DNA of 58,047 nucleotides from positions 1 to 58,047 of IMG/VR virus record IMGVR_UViG_3300036831_000092; one strand, given 5' to 3'. Position 1 is the stretch's first letter. The number at the start of each line of letters is the position of its first letter. This stretch comes from a virus. Positions 40,435-48,210 of the stretch are shown in pieces. Position numbers and translations under genes: made by a program. A model generated the notes under the pieces. That model was not told the origin of the DNA and did not search any database. It worked only from the letters and a program-made list of their open reading frames with translations.

Positions 40435-40683
40435 TCATGCTGCTTCGACTTCGCGCGAGTATTTAGACTTGGGGCTGGCTGAAGGCTCGCGCCCGACCTT
40501 GTTGACGGACACTCCGAGATATTCGGCCAACTTCACCCTGATTTCCGGGTAAACGTGATAGCCCCTGCGGTGGATGACACGGGAGACGACTTCGGGAGTG
40601 ACCCCCCACAGCCGAGCAAGCCCTGCGATGGTGTCGCCCCTTTTCAGTATCTTGACCTTGATTTCTAAAGGCGAAAGTGACAT
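40435..40683 (-). CDS. Cro/Ner-like HTH regulator
   Basis: 82 residues from ATG 40683 (AAAGGAAAAC upstream). GDTIAGLARLWGVTPEVVSR is an HTH and the sequence resembles Ner/XRE-type small repressors. First gene of the leftward early operon, transcribed from the operator-containing promoter at 40726-40755, divergent from the repressor candidate. Confidence 0.65.
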   Translation of the reverse strand: MSLSPLEIKVKILKRGDTIAGLARLWGVTPEVVSRVIHRRGYHVYPEIRVKLAEYLGVSVNKVGREPSASPKSKYSREVEAA

Positions 40684-40696
40684 TGTTTTCCTTTGT

Positions 40697-40755
40697 GTGT
40701 CTTGTTCATGCAAGACACGAGAAGGAGTATATGGTTATTAAATAACCAATGTCAA
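40697..40755 (-). promoter_or_regulatory. Leftward early promoter with two operators
   Basis: Minus-strand TTGACA (40755-40750), 18 bp, TATACT (40731-40726). The spacer contains the 17-bp palindrome TGGTTATTAAATAACCA (40732-40748). Downstream, in the leader, is GTGTCTTG-ttcatg-CAAGACAC (40697-40718). Both sites recur at 42.78 kb. Confidence 0.75.
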
Positions 40756-40764
40756 GAAGAAAAT

Positions 40765-41406
40765 ATGTCCTGGAAATCCCTAGAAGAAAAAAAGAGGTCA
40801 AAAGAAATCGCCGATAAGGTGAGCGGGGTGGTGGAAGACTATCAAAAACAATATTTTGCGGAGAATCATATTCGCATATCAGTTCGCGAACTAGAAAGGC
40901 GAATGGACATGACTCACCCCATGTTAGATAACATAATGAAAAATAAGAATAATCTGCTTGATGACCGCTCTAGATGGTCTTTAATTAAGATTGGCGAATA
41001 TTTCGGAACATATTTTGACGAGGAAGAACTAAAGCCTTATATAGATACTTCAAAGGCGAGAGCGCGGGAGACCAAATCCGAAAAACCGCCTTTACCTGAG
41101 GCGAAAGAGGAGTCGAAAGATAAACTCGGAATTACCCGCAGCGATGTTAAGGGAGTTGCCGATGTCCAGGTGATTGGCAGACCTGTTGTACGCGCTTTGG
41201 TAAAAGAGCAAAATGAGGGGCTTGGGATCACAATAAGAACGGCGTCCGTCATTACTTTCATTAAAGCAATGGCTAACGAAAGGGGCGAGTCGATTGATAA
41301 TATAGGCGAAACACTTATGCTGCGTGGAATGCGAATTTTCCAGCAACAGGCGCAAATAGACAAACTGCGTAAACCCAAGAAGCCGCCTAAATCTAAAAGG
41401 AAGTGA
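40765..41406 (+). CDS. Prophage repressor candidate (CI-like, no peptidase domain)
   Basis: 213 residues from ATG 40765. The N-terminal half has an HTH pattern (RISVRELERRMDMTHPMLDN), followed by an acidic linker and a C-terminal helical domain (ASVITFIKAMANERGESIDN IGETL). No LexA-type Ala-Gly/Ser-Lys pair is seen, so it is not a self-cleaving repressor. It overlaps the operator region and is divergent from the Cro-like gene, the usual immunity layout. It is followed by the PYP-like gene after 9 nt. Confidence 0.6.
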   Translation: MSWKSLEEKKRSKEIADKVSGVVEDYQKQYFAENHIRISVRELERRMDMTHPMLDNIMKNKNNLLDDRSRWSLIKIGEYFGTYFDEEELKPYIDTSKARARETKSEKPPLPEAKEESKDKLGITRSDVKGVADVQVIGRPVVRALVKEQNEGLGITIRTASVITFIKAMANERGESIDNIGETLMLRGMRIFQQQAQIDKLRKPKKPPKSKRK

Positions 41407-41415
41407 GGTTAGTCC

Positions 41416-41832
41416 ATGAACTCTTGCCCCTGGTGTGGCAGACCCTCCCGTCGGCCATACAAACTGTGCGATGATTGTTACCAAAGAGCCATAAGCTTGC
41501 CTACGGTACCCGTGGAGGAGTTCGACCGTTTGCCATATGGCATTATTGAGTTGGACGCATCTGGCAAGGTACTGGCATTCAACCGTTTTGAGGCAACCCG
41601 TTCCTGTTGCCGGCCTCAAGATGTTATCGGCAAAAACTTCTTCCGCGACATTGCGCCCTGCACTAACGTACAAGAGTACGAAGGGCGATTCAGAAGCTTT
41701 CTCAGTTCCGATGAGGTCGAGGAAGAGTTTGATTTTACCTACCCCTTTGAGCCAGACACAGTGGTGCACATCGTTTTCGTCAAGGTGCTCGACAGTTGTG
41801 TGCTGATAGTCAGTAAAGAAAAGGTGGCCTGA
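41416..41832 (+). CDS. Zinc-knuckle protein with photoactive-yellow-protein-like PAS domain
   Basis: A 138-residue protein. An N-terminal C4-x2-C7...C18-x2-C21 knuckle is followed by a PAS domain. Residues about 41-83 read as photoactive yellow protein: YGIIELDASGKVLAFN, then DVIGKNFFRDIAPCT. Aligned to the Halorhodospira protein, C82 matches the chromophore cysteine C69, E59 matches E46 and F55 replaces Y42. Spacing between these positions is identical. The C-terminal strand is VVHIVFVKVLDSCVLIVSK. It is probably co-transcribed with the repressor. A light-sensing role would need p-coumaric acid, and no gene for its synthesis is here. Confidence 0.75.
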   Translation: MNSCPWCGRPSRRPYKLCDDCYQRAISLPTVPVEEFDRLPYGIIELDASGKVLAFNRFEATRSCCRPQDVIGKNFFRDIAPCTNVQEYEGRFRSFLSSDEVEEEFDFTYPFEPDTVVHIVFVKVLDSCVLIVSKEKVA

Positions 41833-41851
41833 AAGGAGACTCCATGCAGCC

Positions 41852-42157
41852 ATGAGCACATCAAGTCGCTATCCCCTCTTAGAAATAATTGCTTTCATAT
41901 TGCAGATTGTCTCCGCGTTGACGGTCGTTGCGGCTCTGACTTTGGCGGTAAAGACTTACATGGACGTAGAAGATCATACTACGCCCGCATTTATTTACTC
42001 TGTCGGCGTTACTCTCTTAATGGGAGTCGTCGTCGCAACGGTCGTGTGGGTAGTCGCCGGCGTTCTCCTTATATTGATTCACATCGAAGAAAACACACGC
42101 CAGTTAGCCGAGTCGTTGAAGCTACGGGATGAAATCGCGGGCGCGTTGAAGGGATAA
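41852..42157 (+). CDS. Two-TM membrane protein
   Basis: A 101-residue protein with TM helices at about 11-34 and 50-75 and a soluble C-terminal helix (RQLAESLKLRDEIAGALKG). The RBS AAGGAGA precedes a three-codon ORF (ATG CAG CCA TGA, 41844) whose stop overlaps this start, so translation may be coupled. It could be a lysogenic-conversion or superinfection-exclusion protein. Confidence 0.55.
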   Translation: MSTSSRYPLLEIIAFILQIVSALTVVAALTLAVKTYMDVEDHTTPAFIYSVGVTLLMGVVVATVVWVVAGVLLILIHIEENTRQLAESLKLRDEIAGALKG

Positions 42158-42214
42158 ATGAGGTGCGGGCGAGTTAAAGTGTACGAAGCTTATAAGGTGT
42201 GAAAAGGAAAATCT

Positions 42215-42640
42215 ATGTCGGATGAAGTTAAAGGCGTTGTGGAGTTTTCTGAGGTCGTAGATGTTGCCATCAGAGAAGACGGCGAGGAAGTCAAACTCAC
42301 CTGTAAGGGCGACGACGGCCTGCTGTTCGATATGCTCATACCGGTGGATGCCGTCGTCCCTCTCAGTAAGCGTCTTCTGGAAATCGGACGTTCTGCGCGC
42401 ATCAGCAAGATGGCCTCGCGCCCCGTCATCTTCCGCCAGCCGCAATTCACGACGCCGCCCCCGCTCTTTCTAGTTACCGGACTATCCGGCGTCGTGTACC
42501 CCGAATCAGGGCAAATTGATTTACAGATAACACCGATGCGTGGGCCGGACATTCAACTGAGCCTGCCAGCCGAGAACGCGAAAGCACTTTTTGACCTTCT
42601 GCTTCAGGTTTATAACCTTGACGACCAAAAGCCGAGTTGA
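42215..42640 (+). CDS. Hypothetical protein of the lysogeny region
   Basis: A 141-residue beta-rich protein (VEFSEVVDVAIREDGEEVKL, GLSGVVYPESGQIDLQITPM), with AAAAGGAAAATCT before the ATG. No family recognised. An opposite-strand ORF (42474-42707) with a good RBS overlaps it but is judged a shadow. Confidence 0.55.
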   Translation: MSDEVKGVVEFSEVVDVAIREDGEEVKLTCKGDDGLLFDMLIPVDAVVPLSKRLLEIGRSARISKMASRPVIFRQPQFTTPPPLFLVTGLSGVVYPESGQIDLQITPMRGPDIQLSLPAENAKALFDLLLQVYNLDDQKPS

Positions 42641-42777
42641 AATGCGCGTCCAGTTCCCCTGCCTCGCTCTCGCTTAACTTGACGTAGCTGACCTCTAATT
42701 CCGCCACAATCCACCTCCCCTAACTAGCCCTTAAATCCGAGAGCAAAAATTCTTTTCAGAGGATAGCATTTTTCTGC

Positions 42778-42830
42778 TTGACGTGGTTATTAAATAACCA
42801 TATAATATTTTTGTCTTGCAAGGGCAAGAC
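42778..42830 (+). promoter_or_regulatory. Rightward promoter with palindrome filling the spacer
   Basis: TTGACG (42778-42783), then the palindrome TGGTTATTAAATAACCA as the exact 17-bp spacer (42784-42800), then TATAAT (42801-42806). Downstream is GTCTTG-N6-CAAGAC (42813-42830). The same two sites in the same order occur at the leftward promoter (40697-40755). Confidence 0.85.
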
Positions 42831-42864
42831 AGGCGGGGGCCGAACACTTAGAGAGGTGACGAAG

Positions 42865-43110
42865 ATGACCGGCACATTCAAAGGCTCATACAGATTCAAG
42901 CCCGAAGGTCGCCAGTGGGAAGTAATGAGTGAGAGCGGCAACAGCTACACCGTGACCATCTGGGTTGACCCTCAGTTCGGACGCCTCGCGCTCTGTTCAT
43001 GCCGCGCATCCGAGTTCGACCGCCCTTGCCGTCACCTTCAATTCATCGGCTGCGCCGACGCGGTTCTATTTGACGCCCCGGTTCGTGAGATTCAGCCCAT
43101 CGCAGCCTAG
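42865..43110 (+). CDS. SWIM-type zinc-finger protein
   Basis: An 81-residue protein with LCSCRASEFDRPCRHLQFIG, a CxCx(n)CxH SWIM-like zinc finger, and a C-terminal PVREIQPIAA. First gene of the operator-controlled accessory operon (GAGAGGTGAC RBS). SWIM fingers bind DNA or proteins. No target can be named. Confidence 0.65.
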   Translation: MTGTFKGSYRFKPEGRQWEVMSESGNSYTVTIWVDPQFGRLALCSCRASEFDRPCRHLQFIGCADAVLFDAPVREIQPIAA

Positions 43111-43123
43111 AAGGAGAAAAGTC

Positions 43124-43687
43124 ATGGCGGTCGAGAAAAGCGAATGCTTTCTGTGTGACGAGCAATGGCCGATGTCGCGCGACGAGCCGGGGGAACATGA
43201 CATCGAGGCGGATGGAATTTACAGCACCGCCCCATGTCACAAGCCGGAAGAGTATGCGAAGTATCAGGCACGCGCCGAGAGAGATGCGGCGGTCACGGTC
43301 TTGTGGGTGAAAGCCTGTGAGCGTTGGCCTCGTTACCCGATGATGCGCGACTCGTATTTTCGAGACCTGTTGAATGAGCGAGGCATCCAGTTCGGCCAGA
43401 TGTTCCGAGTACTCCCGGAAGTGGGCGAGGTGGATGTGAGGCGGGCAAGCTTCGGTTGGTATGGCGAGCTGATGACTGCCGAGTTCGGCTTGGTTGGTGA
43501 GTACGGAAAGAGTCCGGAAGAAGCGGCGAGCAAGGCGCAGGCGCGGTACGAAGAATTGAAGAAAGGTGCAGCGTCCTGCCCGCTCTGCGCGGAACCGTTA
43601 GCTGGCGAGCAATACTTCCATCTGGCGTGCGCCCAACGCGAGAACGCCGATGATGACAACGCCGATTGGAACGCTTGGGAGGTCTAA
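43124..43687 (+). CDS. Hypothetical protein with two CxxC knuckles
   Basis: A 187-residue protein with ECFLCDEQWP at the N-terminus and SCPLCAEPLAGEQYFHLAC at the C-terminus, with a helical middle region (AAVTVLWVKACERWPRYPMM). Strong AAGGAGAAAA RBS. Unknown function. Confidence 0.6.
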   Translation: MAVEKSECFLCDEQWPMSRDEPGEHDIEADGIYSTAPCHKPEEYAKYQARAERDAAVTVLWVKACERWPRYPMMRDSYFRDLLNERGIQFGQMFRVLPEVGEVDVRRASFGWYGELMTAEFGLVGEYGKSPEEAASKAQARYEELKKGAASCPLCAEPLAGEQYFHLACAQRENADDDNADWNAWEV

Positions 43688-43723
43688 GTGCCCGTCCGTG
43701 AGATTCAGCCAATAGCAGCATAG
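43688..43723 (+). pseudogene. Duplicated 3' end of the SWIM gene
   Basis: GTG CCC GTC CGT ... TAG encodes PVREIQPIAA, identical to the last ten residues of the gene at 42865-43110, with synonymous changes. It is a remnant of a tandem duplication or recombination in this cassette. Confidence 0.6.
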
Positions 43724-43738
43724 GTGTTGAGATTTGAT

Positions 43739-43990
43739 ATGCGAGCCGATAGTTACCGATTCTTAAAACGCTTGGGCGACGGGCTTGTGGTACTCGACTG
43801 CGGAGAATACGGCGAGCAGCTTTGGTCACAAACGAAAACTCGCAAGCCTTTCAGGTGCGCCCTTTGTAACAAAGACGGCAAGAGCGGCGATGAAGCTTTC
43901 CGCCCGCTGACCAACGCGCACAACCGCATGGAGCGCATCCATACTACCTGCCTCAGGCCTATCATTGAGGCATTTAAGGGTGAACAGTGA
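43739..43990 (+). CDS. Hypothetical protein with CxxC and HxxC
   Basis: 83 residues from ATG 43739 with AGGTGTTGAG upstream. FRCALCNKDGKSGDEAF and ERIHTTCLRPII form a C-x2-C...H-x2-C zinc site typical of small treble-clef modules. Stop overlaps the next start. Confidence 0.6.
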   Translation: MRADSYRFLKRLGDGLVVLDCGEYGEQLWSQTKTRKPFRCALCNKDGKSGDEAFRPLTNAHNRMERIHTTCLRPIIEAFKGEQ

Positions 43991-44238
43991 TGACTCAACC
44001 ACTACCCAAAGAACAACCCGAATCTTCCGTGCTCACCCTGCGCGATCTTGCCCGGAGGGTGACGGTCTATCCGGCACTCGGCAACCGCTTCCGCGTCATT
44101 CTCGGTTCGGGCAGGGTCACGTGGGCTACCGCACGTTGGCAGAACGGTGAGCCGGTTGTCGAGTGTGTCAACGTGGTGGCGAAACTGGCTGTTGAAATTC
44201 ACGAAAGGGCAAGAGCGGCCCGCTCTCAAGGGCTGTGA
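43990..44238 (+). CDS. Hypothetical 82-residue protein
   Basis: MTQPLPKEQPESSVLTLRDL..., with a beta-rich centre (FRVILGSGRVTWATARWQNG). No Cys motif, unlike its neighbours. Coupled to the previous gene by TGATG overlap. Confidence 0.5.
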   Translation: MTQPLPKEQPESSVLTLRDLARRVTVYPALGNRFRVILGSGRVTWATARWQNGEPVVECVNVVAKLAVEIHERARAARSQGL

Positions 44239-44276
44239 GCGTTAAGGGGCGAGGTCTGCCCGGAAGGAGAGAAGCG

Positions 44277-44726
44277 ATGAGCGACACTTTTGAGAGACGG
44301 CATACGGGCGAGATGCGGGCACGAATAGAAGCTCTCTTCCAGATGGCTCGCCCCTGGCAGGTCTTGAACCTCATGTCGCGCCACTGGCAGGAAATTCTCA
44401 ACTCCGGCCCGACGTTGGAGGCCGAACGTGCAGAGGCACTGTTTTGCGCCTCGCACTTCCGCTGGATGTGCGACGAACTACGCGCCCTGGATACGGCTGA
44501 GTCAGCCGAAGAAGATCGGAAGGAAGAGGCCGGGGAGTACGACGTAATCCACGCGGGCGTGGCTGAAATCGCCAAGACCTATCAGCCCAAGCCCCGTACC
44601 TTTCCGCACCGCTACGACAGTCAGGACGGGAGGTGTGTTTACTGCGGCCAGATTGAACATTTACCCAGCGAGGACTGTGTAGTACTCCGCCAGGCTGCGG
44701 AGTCATTGAGAAAGTCAGCTGCCTAA
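44277..44726 (+). CDS. Hypothetical protein with C-terminal CxxC
   Basis: 149 residues from ATG 44277 (GGAAGGAGAGAAG). Helical N-terminus (EMRARIEALFQMARPWQVLN) and C-terminal HRYDSQDGRCVYCGQIEHLP with a zinc knuckle. Unknown function. Confidence 0.6.
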   Translation: MSDTFERRHTGEMRARIEALFQMARPWQVLNLMSRHWQEILNSGPTLEAERAEALFCASHFRWMCDELRALDTAESAEEDRKEEAGEYDVIHAGVAEIAKTYQPKPRTFPHRYDSQDGRCVYCGQIEHLPSEDCVVLRQAAESLRKSAA

Positions 44727-44768
44727 AACCTACCCCGCCGGGGTGTATTCCGTGGCGAAGGAGGAGAC

Positions 44769-45026
44769 GTGACGACTCAAAGACTAGTCAGCGCCCGCAG
44801 CAACTTCAACCTCGAAACCGTCACCAAGTCCGGCAAGTGTCGCGGCTGCAAGACGAAGATCGAGGCCGGGGAAAAGGTGTACGTCTCGCGCTTCACCAAC
44901 CCGCACAACAAAAGGCAGAACTGTGTGGCATACCTGTGCAACCTTGAAAGCTGCTGGGAAGACTACGACGAGCAACTATTCCCGCAGATGGCAGAGCACT
45001 TCGACGGAGAAAGGACAAACGTCTAA
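44769..45026 (+). CDS. PARP-type/zinc-finger-like small protein
   Basis: An 85-residue protein, GTG start behind AAGGAGGAG. SGKCRGCKTKIEAGEKVYVS resembles the start of PARP-type zinc fingers; CVAYLCNLESCWEDYDEQLF supplies further Cys. Likely a small DNA- or protein-binding zinc domain. Confidence 0.6.
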   Translation: MTTQRLVSARSNFNLETVTKSGKCRGCKTKIEAGEKVYVSRFTNPHNKRQNCVAYLCNLESCWEDYDEQLFPQMAEHFDGERTNV

Positions 45027-45253
45027 TGGGCGCACGTATCGTCAACGACGTGGACGAACGGGGCAGGCCACGCACAACCATTTATTGTTCGCGCGACCGC
45101 CGCCCGAAGGTCTGCTATGCGTGCGGCAATCCCGCCGTGCGGTTGTGCGACTTCAAGGTTGAAACTGGAACGTGCGACAGGTCGCTTTGCGTTGACCACT
45201 TTAAGCGCGTCGCCTTCCAGACCGACTATTGCATTGAGCACTCGGAAGTTTGA
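45026..45253 (+). CDS. Zinc-binding hypothetical protein
   Basis: A 75-residue protein. CYACGNPAVRLCDFKVETGT and CDRSLCVDHF...YCIEH form a B-box/RING-like array of Cys and His (about nine ligands). Overlaps the previous stop (TAATG). Confidence 0.6.
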   Translation: MGARIVNDVDERGRPRTTIYCSRDRRPKVCYACGNPAVRLCDFKVETGTCDRSLCVDHFKRVAFQTDYCIEHSEV

Positions 45254-45306
45254 GACTCAAGCAAACCTGAGTCGAGGCTCCCCAGCAGACAAGGAGATGA
45301 GAGTAC

Positions 45307-45495
45307 ATGGCAATGCTCAACGAAGAGGCCGATGCTCAGGCAGAGGAAATAGCCTTCCGCTTCTTTGCTGCGGCACACCCGCATGAAGCCCACGCGGATC
45401 AACCTGAAAGGTTCTGGCATTTCTTCAGTGAGGAATGTCCGCGCGTGAGCCGCGAGGTGATGGAGAAACTGCTGGACACGGAGATCAACCCTTGA
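45307..45495 (+). CDS. 62-residue hypothetical protein
   Basis: MAMLNEEADAQAEEIAFRFF..., helical and rich in His, Glu and Phe (ERFWHFFSEECPRVSREVME). AAGGAGATGAG RBS. Unknown. Confidence 0.5.
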   Translation: MAMLNEEADAQAEEIAFRFFAAAHPHEAHADQPERFWHFFSEECPRVSREVMEKLLDTEINP

Positions 45496-45719
45496 GCGCA
45501 CAACCCAAGAGGATACATAAGTGTACCGAATGCGGGGCTGAGATTATCGCCATCCTGCCCACACTTGCGCCAGCCAGTGCAGATGTTATCTGCCTTGAAT
45601 GTTCGGGCGCATCCATTGACGATTTCTTTGACGATGGCACATCCCCTTTTGAGCCGCGCCGTTGTTATGGATGCGGCGACTACAAGGACGAAGAAATGTG
45701 CCCTAACTGCGATTACTGA
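45492..45719 (+). CDS. Cys-rich double zinc ribbon protein
   Basis: 75 residues from a TTG overlapping the upstream TGA. KCTECGAEIIA, ICLECSGAS, RCYGCGDYKDEEMCPNC: four CxxC knuckles, enough for two zinc ribbons. Unknown function. Confidence 0.55.
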   Translation: MSAQPKRIHKCTECGAEIIAILPTLAPASADVICLECSGASIDDFFDDGTSPFEPRRCYGCGDYKDEEMCPNCDY

Positions 45720-45732
45720 TTGCGAGGCATGT

Positions 45733-45909
45733 ATGTCAGAACCGACAACGTGTGGCCTGTCCATCTCCGAGTTGATTGCCGAACACGGTCTTGAGTGTGG
45801 CAACTGCGGGAAGTGGCGAATAATTTCCGCCGAGGGTGACGTGGAAGATTGCCCCTGCGGAGACGAAGGCTGGAATCTGTACGACAAGGCAGACGTTATC
45901 GTGCCTTGA
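45733..45909 (+). CDS. 58-residue zinc-binding protein
   Basis: From ATG 45733 (GCGAGG upstream). LECGNCGKWRIISAEGDVED CPCGDEGW gives a C-x2-C...C-x-C site, reminiscent of zf-CW-like motifs. Confidence 0.5.
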   Translation: MSEPTTCGLSISELIAEHGLECGNCGKWRIISAEGDVEDCPCGDEGWNLYDKADVIVP

Positions 45910-45927
45910 ATAGTTACTAGATAAATC

Positions 45928-46149
45928 ATGGGACTCATTCTCGACAACGAAACTACCGCTCAGCCCAAAGCTTCTTACGCCCACATCCGCGCTGAAGGGG
46001 CATCAGTAGCACTGTGCGGGTCAAGATGGGGCTGGCCCGCCAACATGCTGGACGAAGTAAATCTTGATGACGCCTGGCCCTATGATTCTTATTGTGAGAT
46101 TTGCAGGGCGGTGTATGAGAGGGAGAGGGCGGATAGCTCCCGGCGTTAA
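45928..46149 (+). CDS. 73-residue hypothetical protein
   Basis: MGLILDNETTAQPKASYAHI..., with YCEICRAVYERERA near the end. Unknown. Continues the cassette of small Cys-motif genes. Confidence 0.5.
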   Translation: MGLILDNETTAQPKASYAHIRAEGASVALCGSRWGWPANMLDEVNLDDAWPYDSYCEICRAVYERERADSSRR

Positions 46150-46176
46150 AAACGCGGGCGGCTTCTTTGGTTGATT

Positions 46177-46539
46177 ATGTCTCGGCCAACTCCGACAACA
46201 AATCTAAAAGGTGCTGCATTCGGATTCTTGAGTCCGCGCGGCTCTTTTTACCCTTGTAAGTATTGGGGACACTTTGAATTAGCTACAAAGTTGGCGCGTC
46301 ACTGGCAACCCGGCTCACTCGGAGATGTGCGCCCTGATGGCTCAATGTTAACCCGTGCAACCCCTGACCAATATTTGCTTGAACATGGGTGGTTGCGACT
46401 GAGCGATTACCAATGGCTTGGCTATCAGCCGTTAAAGCAACGCCAAATTGATGCTTTATGGGATTGGTGCCAAGCAAACAATAAAGCTTTCCCGCCGTCG
46501 GGCGTGGATATAGCGGAGGGCACTTCCTCCGCGCCATAG
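46177..46539 (+). CDS. 120-residue hypothetical protein
   Basis: Aromatic-rich protein (SPRGSFYPCKYWGHFELATK, YQWLGYQPLKQRQIDALWDW). RBS weak. The TTG 6 nt upstream is an alternative start. No family recognised. Confidence 0.45.
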   Translation: MSRPTPTTNLKGAAFGFLSPRGSFYPCKYWGHFELATKLARHWQPGSLGDVRPDGSMLTRATPDQYLLEHGWLRLSDYQWLGYQPLKQRQIDALWDWCQANNKAFPPSGVDIAEGTSSAP

Positions 46540-46564
46540 CCTTAAACGTGCTTAGGGATTGACG

Positions 46565-46690
46565 ATGGGGCGCGGGGACTACCGCAAGCACTTCAGCCGG
46601 GAGGCTGATGAGGCGATGGAGGATAAAGAGGAATGGGTGACGAGTTGCAGGGAATGGACAAAATACACAACATCTGCGCCGACACGTTGA
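46565..46690 (+). CDS. 41-residue ORF
   Basis: MGRGDYRKHFSREADEAMED..., with AGGGA at correct spacing. Overlaps the next ORF by 58 nt in another frame, so only one may be real. Confidence 0.3.
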   Translation: MGRGDYRKHFSREADEAMEDKEEWVTSCREWTKYTTSAPTR

Positions 46691-46878
46691 ACGCGCGCAT
46701 GACAGAGGCGAGGGAGTTGATTGACTCGGCTGCTGAGTGCCTGTTCAGGCACGACTACACACAGGCGGCGGTCAGGCTTGAAGGGCTAAAGAGACTCGGC
46801 ACGTTTAGTCCGTTGGAGTTCAGTATCTTCGATGCCGCTTCAGGAGACGCCTCACGGGAGGGTCACTTGTCTGTCTGA
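46633..46878 (+). CDS. 81-residue helical protein
   Basis: DKIHNICADTLNARMTEARE LIDSAAECLF... , helical throughout. An internal ATG at 46654 is an alternative start. Immediately before the excisionase-like gene. Confidence 0.4.
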   Translation: MGDELQGMDKIHNICADTLNARMTEARELIDSAAECLFRHDYTQAAVRLEGLKRLGTFSPLEFSIFDAASGDASREGHLSV

Positions 46879-46895
46879 CCAGGGGGATAGATGGT

Positions 46896-47108
46896 ATGCG
46901 AGAGGAAAGAAAAAGACTGAGTACAGCCAAAGAGATCGCGGAGTTGCTTAACACTTCGCGCCGGATGGTTCACTACTTCCGAAAGCGCCACGGTATGCCC
47001 GCCTGTCGGTTCGGCCCGCGCACCTATCGGTTCGACAGGGATGATGTTCTCCGCTGGAGCGAGAACTTCAACACGAAAGGCTCGCGGCCTGACCTCCGGG
47101 CGGTGTAG
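46896..47108 (+). CDS. Excisionase-like HTH protein
   Basis: A 70-residue protein. STAKEIAELLNTSRRMVHYF is an HTH of the excisionase (MerR-like) type; RTYRFDRDDVLRWSENFNTK supplies the wing. AGGGGGA precedes the ATG. Directly upstream of the integrase, it is the best candidate for directionality factor. Confidence 0.65.
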   Translation: MREERKRLSTAKEIAELLNTSRRMVHYFRKRHGMPACRFGPRTYRFDRDDVLRWSENFNTKGSRPDLRAV

Positions 47109-47154
47109 GATAGCGCCCTCCGGCAGCACCGGGGCGCGGGAAAGGACTACCCGC

Positions 47155-48210
47155 ATGGCAGTCAAAGAGCGACCGTTCAAGGGAAGCGGGCACTGGCATT
47201 TTGATTTTCGGGTGTCAGGCGCGCGCTACCGCGGCACGATACCGGAAGCCCGCACTAAGCCTCAAGCTAAACAGGCTGAGGCGAAACTGCGGACTCTCAT
47301 CTTCGAGGGCAAGTACGAGAAGGCCGCAAAGCCCATGACCTTCTCGGAATTTTTGGAAGGGCACTACAAAGACTACTGCAAGACGCACGTCAAGGCGTGG
47401 CGGCAGATGTTTAATTGCGCCGCGTTAGCCTGCGATTTCTTCGCGGGCAAACACCTCTCGGAAATCTCGGCCTTCCACGTAGAGAAGTACAAGGTCGAGC
47501 GAATAAGGACGCCGACCATAAAGGGCACGACACGCAAGGCCAACACCCTGAACCACGAACTGATGGCGCTCTCGCACGCTTTGAACCTGGCCGTCAGGCT
47601 CGGATTCTTAAAGGCCAATCCCGCGTCGCGGGTCAGGCGTCCGAAGTGGGAGCGCAGGGAGAGGTATTTGACTGCGGAGGAAGAAAGCCGACTCCGCGAA
47701 GTGATTAACGCGGGCCGCGACCCGTGGATCGGCGACCTGACTCTCTTCGCTTTAAACACCGGCATGAGGCAGTCGGAGATACTTCAACTTGAATGGTCGC
47801 GCGTTGACTTCTCCAGAGGGGTAGTTAAGGTTACACAGACCAAGACCTGCACCGCCAGAGAAGTACCCTTAAATGCCGAAGCCCGGAGCGTGCTGGAGGC
47901 GCGTGAAGGTGGAATAAGGTTCGTCTTCGCCGAATGCGGAATGTTGTTGCACCGGGCGACCCTTAGTCGGAGGTTTAAGGCTTTGAAGAAAGAGGCCGAG
48001 ATAGAGGACTTCCACTTCCACGATCTTCGTCACACCACCGCGACCAAGATGCTTGACGCCGGAATCAGGGAGAGTGTTATCGCCAGAGTTTTGGGCCACT
48101 CATCAACGGCAATGACGGCCATTTACGCCCACGTCAAGGACGAACAGACGAAGGCCGCCGTGGAATCTCTTGGTCACGTTCCGGTCACAGCGGAAAGAAA
48201 AACCGCTTGA
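47155..48210 (+). CDS. Tyrosine integrase of the large prophage
   Basis: 351 residues from ATG 47155 (GGGAAAGGAC RBS). N-terminal arm/SAM-like domain, then the catalytic domain with Arg in NTGMRQSEIL, HDLRHTTATK (H-x-x-R), LGHSSTAM (second His) and the nucleophile in TAIYAHVKDE. It catalyses site-specific integration and excision. Followed by a hairpin and then host DNA, so an attachment site is expected close to 48.2-48.35 kb. Confidence 0.85.
   Translation: MAVKERPFKGSGHWHFDFRVSGARYRGTIPEARTKPQAKQAEAKLRTLIFEGKYEKAAKPMTFSEFLEGHYKDYCKTHVKAWRQMFNCAALACDFFAGKHLSEISAFHVEKYKVERIRTPTIKGTTRKANTLNHELMALSHALNLAVRLGFLKANPASRVRRPKWERRERYLTAEEESRLREVINAGRDPWIGDLTLFALNTGMRQSEILQLEWSRVDFSRGVVKVTQTKTCTAREVPLNAEARSVLEAREGGIRFVFAECGMLLHRATLSRRFKALKKEAEIEDFHFHDLRHTTATKMLDAGIRESVIARVLGHSSTAMTAIYAHVKDEQTKAAVESLGHVPVTAERKTA

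Noticed and set aside
42474-42707. 77-codon minus-strand ORF with a good RBS
   Set aside because: More than half is antisense to the 141-residue gene, and it has no motif. The RBS-like AGGGGAGG may be chance.
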